DNA from: Bacteroidales bacterium UBA1219
GTDB lineage: Bacteria; Bacteroidota; Bacteroidia; Bacteroidales; P3
Assembly (NCBI GenBank): GCA_002309295.1
Contig: DBXF01000063.1
Coordinates: 43,780 to 56,345 of the forward strand
Length of the DNA stretch: 12,566 bases
Direction of reading: 5' to 3'
The position numbers were made by a program, and so were the translations under genes. The notes under the pieces were generated by a model. It searched no databases. It had not been told where the DNA came from and worked only from the letters and a program-made list of their open reading frames with translations. Positions 6,206-12,566 of the stretch are shown in pieces (positions within the stretch are counted from its first letter, which is position 1; each line of letters begins with the position of its first letter).

Positions 6206-6213
6206 TAACTTTG
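6206..6213 (+). promoter_or_regulatory. TAACTTTG promoter -7 element for the orphan secreted protein
   Basis: TAACTTTG at 6206-6213 fits TAnnTTTG and lies 25 bases before the ATG at 6239. No good TTTG -33 box is found at the usual distance; the spacer is dominated by eight T residues (6196-6203). The leader would be only about 20 bases. Confidence 0.6.
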
Positions 6214-6238
6214 CAGTGCACAAATACACGCACATGTT

Positions 6239-7018
6239 ATGAGAAAACATCTCAAATTTATATGCACGCTAACCCTTATGGCCGCCTGTCTGTTTTCCAA
6301 CAACATCTCAGGCCAGACTTATTACGGCGACAATGGACAAGGGAAGTTTGTCGTATTAAACGACAGTATAGGGATAGGCTATTTTAACGCAGGCATAGGA
6401 GTTGACCATTGGATATGGATAGCCGACACATTTTCTTTGCGTAGAAGCAATGACACTTTATATATTTCTTCGTTGAACCCTAAACAATGGGTACATCTCT
6501 ATAAATCAGACACTAACCTGAAAATAGAATCGGTAAGTTATTTATCATCAATTACATTATATAATTATTTTGCAGGTGTTGATTCTTGGTGGTTAGTACG
6601 TACTGGAGGATGGCGCGACATTGTTAAGGAAAAAACATTTGTAAAAGATATTTGGCTCGAAGAGGGGTGGTATATAATTGTAAATGAATATGTTGTTGGA
6701 AGCGATAGATATTCTTTTTATTGTGATAGTTCAGGGAGATATGATATTGGTATTGATTTTGACTACAAGAGAGGTGTTATGTTGAAAGATATGCCGTTGT
6801 TGGTGAAAGGTAAAAAATTGATCCCGGCCAGCGACAGCCTGCAAGCTCTTTGTTGGGCGGAAAATGGCTTTTTCTTGCCGGAAATGACTAAAAATAAAAA
6901 AACAATCTATGTCAAACCTTTATCTATTTTATCACAAGGAGACAAGAATCTGCCAAATAAAAGAGAAAAGAATTTTATGCCGTCGAGATATTCCAGATAT
7001 TTAAATACCAAGAGATAG
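6239..7018 (+). CDS. Orphan secreted protein, 259 aa, AT-rich gene
   Basis: The N-terminus MRKHLKFICTLTLMAACLFS with cleavage around NNISGQ-TYYG reads as a Sec signal peptide, so the product is exported. There is no cysteine lipobox at the cleavage region (the cysteines at 9 and 17 are in the hydrophobic core). I do not recognise the family. The mature protein is rich in Trp, Tyr, Asp and Ser (for example VDHWIWIAD, VDSWWLVRTGGWRD, WLEEGWYIIVNEY) and ends in the basic tail SRYSRYLNTKR; a beta-rich extracytoplasmic domain is a reasonable guess. The base composition is much more AT-rich than the ribosomal genes beside it: lines 6541-6600 and 6661-6720 are 28% and 30% GC by hand count. It has its own promoter and lies between the ribosomal terminator and the dehydratase gene, with no evident partner. 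Confidence 0.8.
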   Translation: MRKHLKFICTLTLMAACLFSNNISGQTYYGDNGQGKFVVLNDSIGIGYFNAGIGVDHWIWIADTFSLRRSNDTLYISSLNPKQWVHLYKSDTNLKIESVSYLSSITLYNYFAGVDSWWLVRTGGWRDIVKEKTFVKDIWLEEGWYIIVNEYVVGSDRYSFYCDSSGRYDIGIDFDYKRGVMLKDMPLLVKGKKLIPASDSLQALCWAENGFFLPEMTKNKKTIYVKPLSILSQGDKNLPNKREKNFMPSRYSRYLNTKR

Positions 7019-7103
7019 TAATAAAAAACGCTTGTCGGAGAATTACTGATGTAGCGGAGAGCAAGAGTTTTACTTTTTTCCCATGACAATGCATTTTTTT
7101 TCG

Positions 7104-7111
7104 TATCTTTG
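7104..7111 (+). promoter_or_regulatory. TATCTTTG promoter -7 element for the dehydratase gene
   Basis: TATCTTTG at 7104-7111 fits TAnnTTTG and is 23 bases before ATG 7135. It is preceded by eight T residues and CG (7094-7103), the same context as the promoter at 6206. No clear -33 box is visible. Confidence 0.6.
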
Positions 7112-7134
7112 CCGATTGTTATCCGACTTGCACA

Positions 7135-9030
7135 ATGATTAAAAGACTGATAATTAGATTCTACCGCAAACCGATGTCGCAATTCTCCCTGCTGATGTGC
7201 GATATCCTTTTGGTCGTTGTCTCTTTCTTTTTGAGCAAACTGGTGAACTATCAGGAAAATTTCCTGTCGATTTTCTCACACACAACCGAAATCCTTGTCC
7301 AGTTTGCAATCGTTGTGGCCGTTTACACCGCCGCCTTCATGGTCTTCAAACCGTTCAAGAGCATTATGCGGTACACCGGCTTTGGCGACATACAGAAGGT
7401 GTTCTATGCCAACCTCGCGGCTTTTGGAGCGTTGGCGGTGGTCAAAATAATAGCTTATCTGCACAAACCGTTGGAACCCTATTTCCTTTGGGGAAGGGAG
7501 CTGATATTGCTTGTGGCCCTTGTGCTTGTTGGCATGGCCTTTGTGCGACTTTTCTCGCGTTTTGTTTACGACAATATGATGGACAGCCGTAAAAAGGAGA
7601 CCCGCCGCATAGTGATTTATGGCGCCGGCGATGCCGGAAAACTGACGTATAACGTACTTTCCAAGGACTCCACCCTGCGTAACCGCATAGTGGCTTTTGT
7701 CGATGACAATCCCGACAAGCACACCAAACAGCTCAACAGTGTGCCTATCTATCCTTCTCAGAAGGTCCTTAACGAGGACTTTATACGGAGCAACGCTATC
7801 GACGAACTTATCATAGCGATACCGTCGATACGTCTGCAGGCCAAGCAGGAGATTATTAAAAAGGCTATGGCGCTGAATCTCAACGTAAAGAGCGTCCCCG
7901 ACGCAAGCCGTTGGACCGAAGGACAGTTCTCCATCAGTCAGATAGAGAACATAAAAATCGAAGACCTGCTTGCCCGTGACCCTATTGTGTTGGACAACAG
8001 TAATATAAAAGCCGAGGTGGAAGGGAAGGTGATACTTGTTACCGGAGCGGCGGGCTCCATAGGCAGCGAGCTTTCGCGACAGTTGTGCCAGTATTCCGCC
8101 AAAAAGCTGATACTCCTCGACAACGCCGAATCGCCGCTGTTCGACTTGCAGTTTGAACTCCGCAACACATTTCCCGACAAGGACATAGCTTTCGTTATAG
8201 CCGACATTCGCGACAAGTTGCGGATAGGGGAGGTGTTCGACAAATATTCTCCCGAAATTGTTTACCATGTGGCGGCCTACAAGCATGTGCCTTTTATGGA
8301 GGAGAACCCCTACGAGGCAGTGAGTGTGAACATTTTCGGCACCAAAAACATCGCCGACGCCGCCATCAGTCATGGCGTGAAGAAATTTGTGATGGTCTCT
8401 ACCGACAAGGCCGTGAATCCCACCAACGTTATGGGCGCCACCAAGCGCGTGGCCGAAATTTACACTCAGAGCCACACCACGCCCGCCACGCATTTCATCA
8501 CCACAAGGTTCGGCAATGTGCTCGGCTCCAGTGGCTCGGTGATTCCTCTGTTCAAGAAACAACTGGAGCAGGGCGGACCGCTTACCATCACTCACAAGGA
8601 GATAACTCGTTTCTTTATGACCATTCCCGAGGCCTGCAACCTTGTTTTGGAGGCCAGCTCGATGGGCACGGGCGGCGACATATTTGTGTTCGACATGGGC
8701 AAACCCGTCAAAATCTACGACCTTGCCAAGAATATGATACGCCTGTCGCATCTTGACAACATCGAAATTAAAGAGATAGGTCTGCGTCCCGGCGAAAAGC
8801 TGTACGAGGAGCTGCTTGCCACCAAGGAGAACACCCTGCCCACGCATCATCCGAAGATATTGCGAGCCAAGGTGCGTACCTACAATACCGACGAAGTGGA
8901 GCAGAGTCTGCAACGTCTTTTGCAGGCCGAACAAACATCAGACACTTTCGGCATAGTGGCCGAGATAAAGTCGTTGGTGCCCGAATACATCAGCAACAAC
9001 AGCGTTTTTAGCGCGTTGGATAAGAAATGA
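7135..9030 (+). CDS. Membrane-anchored nucleotide-sugar 4,6-dehydratase, WbpM/CapD/PglF type
   Basis: This 631-residue protein has the full architecture of large UDP-sugar 4,6-dehydratases, which convert UDP-HexNAc to the 4-keto-6-deoxy sugar, an early step of bacillosamine, QuiNAc or FucNAc synthesis for surface glycans. About four transmembrane segments occupy residues 17-145. A first Rossmann-like domain follows with GAGDAGK (163-169), then the short-chain dehydrogenase domain with NAD-binding TGAAGSIG (303-310). The catalytic region STDKAVNPTNVMGATKR has T423, D424, K425, M433 and K437, the TDK...MxxxK arrangement of PglF/WbpM in which Met replaces the usual Tyr. FGNVLGSSGSVIPLF and GLRPGEKLYEEL complete the family signature. 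Length and motifs indicate an intact enzyme. The exact substrate cannot be read from the sequence, and no glycosyltransferase or other glycan gene lies beside it in this window. Confidence 0.92.
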   Translation: MIKRLIIRFYRKPMSQFSLLMCDILLVVVSFFLSKLVNYQENFLSIFSHTTEILVQFAIVVAVYTAAFMVFKPFKSIMRYTGFGDIQKVFYANLAAFGALAVVKIIAYLHKPLEPYFLWGRELILLVALVLVGMAFVRLFSRFVYDNMMDSRKKETRRIVIYGAGDAGKLTYNVLSKDSTLRNRIVAFVDDNPDKHTKQLNSVPIYPSQKVLNEDFIRSNAIDELIIAIPSIRLQAKQEIIKKAMALNLNVKSVPDASRWTEGQFSISQIENIKIEDLLARDPIVLDNSNIKAEVEGKVILVTGAAGSIGSELSRQLCQYSAKKLILLDNAESPLFDLQFELRNTFPDKDIAFVIADIRDKLRIGEVFDKYSPEIVYHVAAYKHVPFMEENPYEAVSVNIFGTKNIADAAISHGVKKFVMVSTDKAVNPTNVMGATKRVAEIYTQSHTTPATHFITTRFGNVLGSSGSVIPLFKKQLEQGGPLTITHKEITRFFMTIPEACNLVLEASSMGTGGDIFVFDMGKPVKIYDLAKNMIRLSHLDNIEIKEIGLRPGEKLYEELLATKENTLPTHHPKILRAKVRTYNTDEVEQSLQRLLQAEQTSDTFGIVAEIKSLVPEYISNNSVFSALDKK

Positions 9031-9056
9031 AAAAAGGGTAGGGGATAAGTGGTGCC

Positions 9057-9908
9057 TTATTTCTGTCTAAGCATTTTATTCACCTCGGCGGTGTCGAGCA
9101 CAATACGTATGCCAGTAAGGTTGTCGTCGGTGTAGTAGTATTGGCAGTTGCGGTATGTAGTACGGCAAAGTTGGAAATTGTTGTATCGTGAGCCCCCTCT
9201 CATAATGCGGAAACGTCCGGAGGAAGGCCCTTTGGGGTTCACTTGGTCTTCTTCGGAGTAGTAGTCGGCCCAGTCGCTGCACCACTCGCGCACATTGCCA
9301 CTCATGTCATACAAGCCCAGTTCGTTGGGATTTTTTGAGGCGACAGGATGTATCAGGTCGCTGCTGTTTTTCCAATACCATGCCACATCGTCGATATTGT
9401 TGCTTCCGGGGTATTTGAATTTCTGGCTGTTTTTGCCGCCACGTGCCGCATATTCCCATTCCGCTTCGGTGGGCAGGCGGAAACGCAGTCCCGTTACTCT
9501 GTTGAGGCGTAAGAAGAATTTATGGGTTTCGTCGAAAGATATATTGTAGGCAGGGTATTGTCCGCCCCATTCGGCGCCGAAATTTTCATCTCCGGTAACG
9601 TGTCTCCAAAGGTTTTGTGTTACTTCGGTGGTGGCAATGTAATAGCCATTGAGGGTTACTTTGTGCACGGGGGCTTCGTCGGGACGGGCTTCGGCGTCGT
9701 AGTTGATACCCTCGGAATCTTCGTTTTGTGAACCCATATAAAAAGTCCCGCCTTCGACGAATACCATGTCGAATTTGACGCCTTTGTAAGGCTCTATGGT
9801 AACGATGTTCCCGACCTTTATTATAAGTTCGTTCGGATTGTCATCCTTGCAGGAGATGAAAAGCAAAGCACAAACGGCGGCGATTAGATATAGTGTGTGT
9901 TTTTTCAT
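9057..9908 (-). CDS. Surface-type lipoprotein with FGE-sulfatase (SUMF1-like) domain
   Basis: The 283-residue product starts MKKHTLYLIAAVCALLFISC, a lipoprotein signal peptide with the lipidated Cys at 20. The next residues KDDN fit the K-(D/E)2 export signal known for surface lipoproteins of some Bacteroidetes, so surface display is likely. Residues about 45-275 form an FGE-sulfatase domain: MVFVEGGTFYMGS (48-60), ARPDEAPVHKVTLNGYYIA, TTEVTQNLW, RLPTEAEWEYAARGG (144-158), LGLYDMSGNVREWCSDW (197-213) and RIMRGGSR (234-241). Catalytic FGEs need two cysteines after GGS. Here the first position is Asn243 and only the second, Cys248, is present, so formylglycine-generating activity is doubtful; a structural or binding role like other family paralogues is more likely. 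The frame is open upstream to 10046, but ATG 9908 starts the signal peptide and lies 2 bases after the preceding gene. Confidence 0.88.
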   Translation of the reverse strand: MKKHTLYLIAAVCALLFISCKDDNPNELIIKVGNIVTIEPYKGVKFDMVFVEGGTFYMGSQNEDSEGINYDAEARPDEAPVHKVTLNGYYIATTEVTQNLWRHVTGDENFGAEWGGQYPAYNISFDETHKFFLRLNRVTGLRFRLPTEAEWEYAARGGKNSQKFKYPGSNNIDDVAWYWKNSSDLIHPVASKNPNELGLYDMSGNVREWCSDWADYYSEEDQVNPKGPSSGRFRIMRGGSRYNNFQLCRTTYRNCQYYYTDDNLTGIRIVLDTAEVNKMLRQK

Positions 9909-9910
9909 GG

Positions 9911-10909
9911 CTATTTGTCGTTTCGTTCGTAATAAACAAGCCTTACCGCAAGGCCATAGTACCATTCGACGTATGACGTCTTTTTTTTGTTCAGGGCCGC
10001 ATAGTTGACCAGCCCTTTTGCAGTCCTGTAAGTCGATGCTGTCCAATAGTAGCAGAAGCGGTTAATGCCCGGGATGTTGCGTCCCACGCGCCGTCCTGCA
10101 TAGGGAAGGAAAACGGCGCCCTCGGCTTCCATTTTCTCCCATTGTTTTTTGTCGTAAACATTGACGAAAGGCGTAGCCGAGGATTCGCTGCTCGTCGTGT
10201 CGGGGACAAAGGTGCAGCCTTCGGGCAAAGCCCAGCTTTCGGGCAGAAACACATATCCCTTGGTGCCTTCAATTTCGGCCACACCGCGTTTTTTTTCGGC
10301 ATCGTAGCGTTGGTTGATCAGGTAGCCCCATTGGGCGTTTGTAAGAGTGTGTAACCACCCCGCGGTGTCGCCTGCGCCGGTAATGGCGTTGAAAGTTCCC
10401 CAGTCGTACTGGTTGTTGGGCGACATATAGCCCGAGTTGATGTTAAAGAAAGTGACAGAATCTATCTGTATGTCGCTGGAATCCCTGAAAACGAAATACG
10501 GCGGTATGTTGGTGTCGCAACCGCTTGAACCCCACACAAAAAGGTCAATCCAATAGTCGCTAGTGGGAGAGATGTACGAGTTGGTGCGGCCAATGCAGTC
10601 GTATTGGTTGGTAGCCAGCCGCCAAGTGCCTGTCGAAGGCTGGTACTGCAGGTTGCCATGCGCGAAACGTACTTTTGAACCGCCACCGATGTCGAACAAT
10701 CCGGAAAGAAGTCCGTTGGTGCGGGGGTAAATGGTGCCGTCGGCATTCCCTATGTTGATAACAACAGTGGGGGCAGACTCATCCTCGCGCGTGCAGCCTG
10801 CCGCAATTATGGCACAGAGCAGCAACGCTATCGCTCCGATATGTCGTAATGTAATCTTTTTCAAAATGTTATATAGTTTCAAATGGTTCAAAAACATTGT
10901 TTTTTGCAT
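9911..10909 (-). CDS. Bacteroidales surface lipoprotein, GNLQYxxST/WIDLFxWGxSG family
   Basis: This 332-residue protein has a hydrophobic segment ending in the lipobox AAGC (Cys39 if translation starts at 10909), followed by TREDES, so an acidic-flanked, possibly surface-exposed lipoprotein. The mature part carries motifs I associate, from memory, with a family common in Bacteroidales surface proteins: VRFAHGNLQYQPSTGTWRLA, NQYDCIG, WIDLFVWGSSG, LTNAQWGYLINQR, GYVFLPESWALPEG, EGAVFLPYAGRRVG, YYWTAST and a terminal GLAVRLVY. These resemble FGE- or C-type-lectin-like folds, and no enzyme activity is evident. The start is uncertain: ATG 10909 gives a long 22-residue pre-hydrophobic region, ATG 10897 and TTG 10864 are alternatives, and the best promoter element lies only 4 bases upstream of 10909. 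The stop is followed after 2 bases by the FGE-domain gene, so the two form an operon. Confidence 0.85.
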   Translation of the reverse strand: MQKTMFLNHLKLYNILKKITLRHIGAIALLLCAIIAAGCTREDESAPTVVINIGNADGTIYPRTNGLLSGLFDIGGGSKVRFAHGNLQYQPSTGTWRLATNQYDCIGRTNSYISPTSDYWIDLFVWGSSGCDTNIPPYFVFRDSSDIQIDSVTFFNINSGYMSPNNQYDWGTFNAITGAGDTAGWLHTLTNAQWGYLINQRYDAEKKRGVAEIEGTKGYVFLPESWALPEGCTFVPDTTSSESSATPFVNVYDKKQWEKMEAEGAVFLPYAGRRVGRNIPGINRFCYYWTASTYRTAKGLVNYAALNKKKTSYVEWYYGLAVRLVYYERNDK

Positions 10910-10912
10910 TTA

Positions 10913-10941
10913 CAAAAATAACGATTTTTTTGCAAAACAAA
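10913..10941 (-). promoter_or_regulatory. Candidate promoter for the lipoprotein pair
   Basis: Read on the minus strand, TATTTTTG (10920-10913) fits TAnnTTTG, and TTTG (10941-10938) lies 17 bases upstream, slightly shorter than the usual 19. Transcription would start at or next to ATG 10909, giving a leaderless or very short leader mRNA, or pointing to a downstream start codon. Confidence 0.45.
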
Positions 10942-10981
10942 CATTTTTTTGAAAAAGATGGATAAAAATAAAGATTTTTTG

Positions 10982-10989
10982 TAACTTTG
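10982..10989 (+). promoter_or_regulatory. TAACTTTG promoter -7 element for tdk
   Basis: TAACTTTG at 10982-10989 fits TAnnTTTG, 44 bases before ATG 11034. A TTTG occurs at 10948-10951 but is about 30 bases away, too far for the standard spacing. It is divergent from the lipoprotein promoter at 10913-10941. Confidence 0.6.
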
Positions 10990-11033
10990 GAAATATCATT
11001 TCGGATTTTTTGTTTACCTGTAAACTATAATAA

Positions 11034-11651
11034 ATGAGTAAGTTATATTTCAGATACGGCACCATGGGTTCCACCAAAACGCTGAACCTGCTGACCACGG
11101 CCTACAATTTCGAGGAACGCAACATCAATTTCATCTGCCTTAAACCGTCGGTGGACAACCGCGACGGCGCCGACATCATCAAGTCGCGCGTGGGCATCGA
11201 GCGGAAGTGCGAGGTGGTGAAACCCGACACCAACGTTTTCGAGCTTATCCGCAACAAAAACTACACCCTTCTCGAGGACAAGTTTGTAGAGATAGAATGG
11301 GTGCTGGTGGACGAGGCTCAGTTTTTCACCGAAAAACAGATCGACCAGCTTGCCAAGGCGGTGGACATCCTCGACATAAATATAATGTGCTACGGCTTGC
11401 GCACCGACTTCCAGTCGCACCTCTTCCCCGGCTCGCGACGTCTTTTCGAGCTTGCCGACAACATCGAGGAGGTGAAAGCCAGCTGCTCGTGCGGCCGCAA
11501 GACCTCCATAAACGCCCGCATCGACGCCGACGGCAACGTGATAACCACCGGCGAGCAGGTGCTGATAGGCGGCAACGACAAATACATTGCCATGTGCCGC
11601 AAATGTTGGTACAAACGCATTCAGGAATCGAAGAACCCGAAACTGTTCTAA
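11034..11651 (+). CDS. tdk: Thymidine kinase, type II
   Basis: This 205-residue enzyme phosphorylates thymidine to dTMP with ATP in the pyrimidine salvage pathway. The P-loop GTMGSTKT (residues 9-16) lies near the N-terminus, in the form used by the Gram-positive-like branch of type II kinases (GxMxSxK). LVDEAQFF (91-98) contains the catalytic Glu94. CYGLRTDFQSHLFPGSRRLF (119-138) is the conserved strand and lasso region. The structural zinc site is formed by C151 and C153 (a CxC rather than the common CxxC) and C188-R-K-C191. Length is normal. The ATG at 11034 directly begins the conserved KLYFRYGTM strand, which leaves no better start. It appears to be monocistronic, with its own promoter, and followed by a weak terminator-like hairpin. 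Confidence 0.96.
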   Translation: MSKLYFRYGTMGSTKTLNLLTTAYNFEERNINFICLKPSVDNRDGADIIKSRVGIERKCEVVKPDTNVFELIRNKNYTLLEDKFVEIEWVLVDEAQFFTEKQIDQLAKAVDILDINIMCYGLRTDFQSHLFPGSRRLFELADNIEEVKASCSCGRKTSINARIDADGNVITTGEQVLIGGNDKYIAMCRKCWYKRIQESKNPKLF

Positions 11652-11681
11652 CCCCTTTGTATCAACACCATAACGCAAGAA

Positions 11682-11716
11682 AAAAAACGGCGGTGAAAAT
11701 ATTTTTTCCGTTTTTT
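11682..11716 (+). terminator. Weak terminator-like hairpin after tdk
   Basis: AAAAAACGG (11682-11690) pairs with CCGTTTTTT (11708-11716) around a 17-base loop. The T-run forms the end of the stem rather than following it, so termination is only plausible. The T-run and the following G also overlap the candidate -33 box of the vor promoter. Confidence 0.4.
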
Positions 11717-11747
11717 GCGGAAATATGAAAAAAAAAATGTATCTTTG
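11714..11747 (+). promoter_or_regulatory. Promoter of the 2-oxoacid:ferredoxin oxidoreductase operon
   Basis: TATCTTTG at 11740-11747 fits TAnnTTTG. TTTG at 11714-11717 gives a 22-base spacer, a little long. The A10 tract, TG, the -7 box and the downstream GCAAACTCA closely match the rplM promoter. The leader to ATG 11792 is about 40 bases. Confidence 0.7.
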
Positions 11748-11791
11748 CAAACTCAGAAAAACATTTAAATAACAATAAAAATTCAAACAAT

Positions 11792-12010
11792 ATGGCATTT
11801 AAAGGAGAAATTGTTATTGATAAGGAACGTTGCAAAGGTTGCGCAGTATGCGTAGGCGCATGCCCCAACCAAGTGATCGAATTATCAAAGAACGTGAACG
11901 GCAAAGGCTACAACTACGCCGAGGCCGTAAAAGACGCGTGCATCGGTTGCACAAGCTGTGCAATAGTATGCCCGGATGGTGTAATATCCGTCTACAAAGT
12001 TAAGTTATAA
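11792..12010 (+). CDS. 2[4Fe-4S] ferredoxin-type delta subunit of 2-oxoacid:ferredoxin oxidoreductase
   Basis: This 72-residue protein has two complete 4Fe-4S cluster motifs: C14-x2-C17-x2-C20-x3-C24-P and C50-x2-C53-x2-C56-x3-C60-P. It starts MAFKGEIVIDKERCKGC, as is usual for the small delta subunit that passes electrons from the thiamine-pyrophosphate active site of a 2-oxoacid oxidoreductase to ferredoxin. The gene is followed 20 bases later by the alpha subunit gene, which supports assignment to the same complex (2-ketoisovalerate or 2-oxoglutarate type) over a free ferredoxin. It is cytoplasmic and oxygen-sensitive in known relatives, which fits an anaerobe. It is preceded by its own promoter and begins the operon. 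Confidence 0.9.
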   Translation: MAFKGEIVIDKERCKGCAVCVGACPNQVIELSKNVNGKGYNYAEAVKDACIGCTSCAIVCPDGVISVYKVKL

Positions 12011-12030
12011 ACGAAAAGAGGAATACAGAA

Positions 12031-12566
12031 ATGGCAAAGGAATTAAAACTGATGAAGGGCAACGAAGCTATTGCCCAAGCAATGATTGCCAGTGGTACGG
12101 ACGGTTATTTCGGCTATCCTATCACCCCGCAGTCTGAAGTTATGGAAACCCTTATGGCCGAAAAGCCTTGGGAAACAACAGGAATGGTAGTGCTGCAAGC
12201 CGAGAGCGAAGTGGCATCCATCAACATGGTTTACGGCGGCGCCGCAACAGGTAAGAAAGTTGCCACCTCGTCGTCATCGCCGGGAATAAGCCTGATGCAG
12301 GAAGGCCTCACCTACCTCGCAGGCGCCGAGATCCCCTGCCTCGTGGTCAACGTGATGCGCGGCGGCCCCGGATTGGGAACCATCCAACCCTCGCAGTCCG
12401 ACTACTTCCAGTCCACCAAGGGCGGCGGACACGGCGACTACCAGCTGTTCACCCTCGCTCCCGCTTCGGTACAGGAAATGTACGACTTCGTTTTCGAAGC
12501 CTGGGACATCGCTTTCAAATACCGCAACCCCGTGCTGATACTCTCCGACGGTGCTATCGGACAGTG
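12031..12566 (+). CDS. vorB: 2-oxoacid:ferredoxin oxidoreductase alpha subunit (VorB-like), truncated by window edge
   Basis: The frame from ATG 12031 is open to the last base, giving 178 complete codons; the family is usually about 350-360 residues, so roughly half is present. The sequence LMKGNEAIAQAMIASGTDGY followed by FGYPITPQSEVMETLM is the N-terminal pyrimidine-binding domain of the alpha subunit. SSSSPGISLMQEGL, VVNVMRGGPGLGT and ILSDGAIGQ also match. The complex oxidatively decarboxylates a branched 2-oxoacid such as 3-methyl-2-oxobutanoate to the acyl-CoA, reducing ferredoxin; related complexes use 2-oxoglutarate, so the substrate is provisional. AGAGGA (12017-12022) lies 8 bases before the start and is the best Shine-Dalgarno-like site in the window. 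The beta and gamma subunit genes are expected just beyond the right edge. Confidence 0.9.
   Translation, partial: MAKELKLMKGNEAIAQAMIASGTDGYFGYPITPQSEVMETLMAEKPWETTGMVVLQAESEVASINMVYGGAATGKKVATSSSSPGISLMQEGLTYLAGAEIPCLVVNVMRGGPGLGTIQPSQSDYFQSTKGGGHGDYQLFTLAPASVQEMYDFVFEAWDIAFKYRNPVLILSDGAIGQ

Noticed and set aside
6234..6242. ATGTTATGA mini-ORF overlapping the start of the orphan secreted gene
   Set aside because: Three codons in an AT-rich leader can arise by chance, with no sign of conservation or a ribosome-binding site.
7276..8934. 552-codon minus-strand frame opposite the dehydratase
   Set aside because: The plus frame has full-length WbpM-type motifs. The antisense product is His/Gly/Val-rich without domains.
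9031..9056. Bidirectional terminator between the convergent dehydratase and lipoprotein genes
   Set aside because: Only short imperfect complementarities are present in the 26-base gap, with no stem followed by a T-run on either strand.

Overview
The window looks like chromosomal DNA from a member of the Bacteroidota, probably of the order Bacteroidales. The best evidence is the promoters: nearly every transcription unit starts with the Bacteroidetes-type -7 element TAnnTTTG, several with a TTTG -33 element about 19 bases upstream. Shine-Dalgarno sequences are mostly weak or absent. The protein repertoire also fits: lipoproteins with acidic residues after the lipid-anchored cysteine, a Bacteroidales-type secreted protein, a long EF-Ts, and a VorB-type 2-oxoacid:ferredoxin oxidoreductase. 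No species can be named from sequence alone.

Layout. Bases 1-545 (minus) are the 5' part of a secreted protein gene that runs off the left edge. It diverges from a small orphan lipoprotein gene (813-1511). The gap between them holds a 16-bp perfect palindrome that overlaps the -33 box of the lipoprotein promoter. Next comes a gap of about 300 bases with a promoter, a GC-rich palindrome and four degenerate hairpin-containing repeats. The last repeat supplies the ribosome-binding-like sequence of a SAM-dependent methyltransferase-fold gene (1822-2994). After an AT-rich, dyad-rich stretch comes the housekeeping translation operon rplM-rpsI-rpsB-tsf (3218-6114), closed by a clear rho-independent terminator.

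The middle and right parts are mixed. There is an AT-rich orphan secreted protein (6239-7018), then a membrane-anchored WbpM/CapD-type nucleotide-sugar 4,6-dehydratase (7135-9030). Convergent to it is a two-gene minus-strand operon of surface-type lipoproteins (10909-9057), the distal one with an FGE-sulfatase fold. Divergent from that operon is thymidine kinase (11034-11651). The window ends in the first two genes of a 2-oxoacid:ferredoxin oxidoreductase operon: a 2[4Fe-4S] ferredoxin subunit and a truncated alpha subunit.

I see no phage, transposase, CRISPR, toxin-antitoxin or defence module, and nothing I would call a new multi-gene system. The best candidates for a second look are regulatory or repetitive DNA: the palindrome at 698-732, the hairpin repeat array at 1620-1815 that carries a ribosome-binding-like sequence, and the near-identical promoter and start regions of rplM and the vor operon. 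The lipoprotein pair comes next, with an FGE-like domain that lacks one catalytic cysteine.
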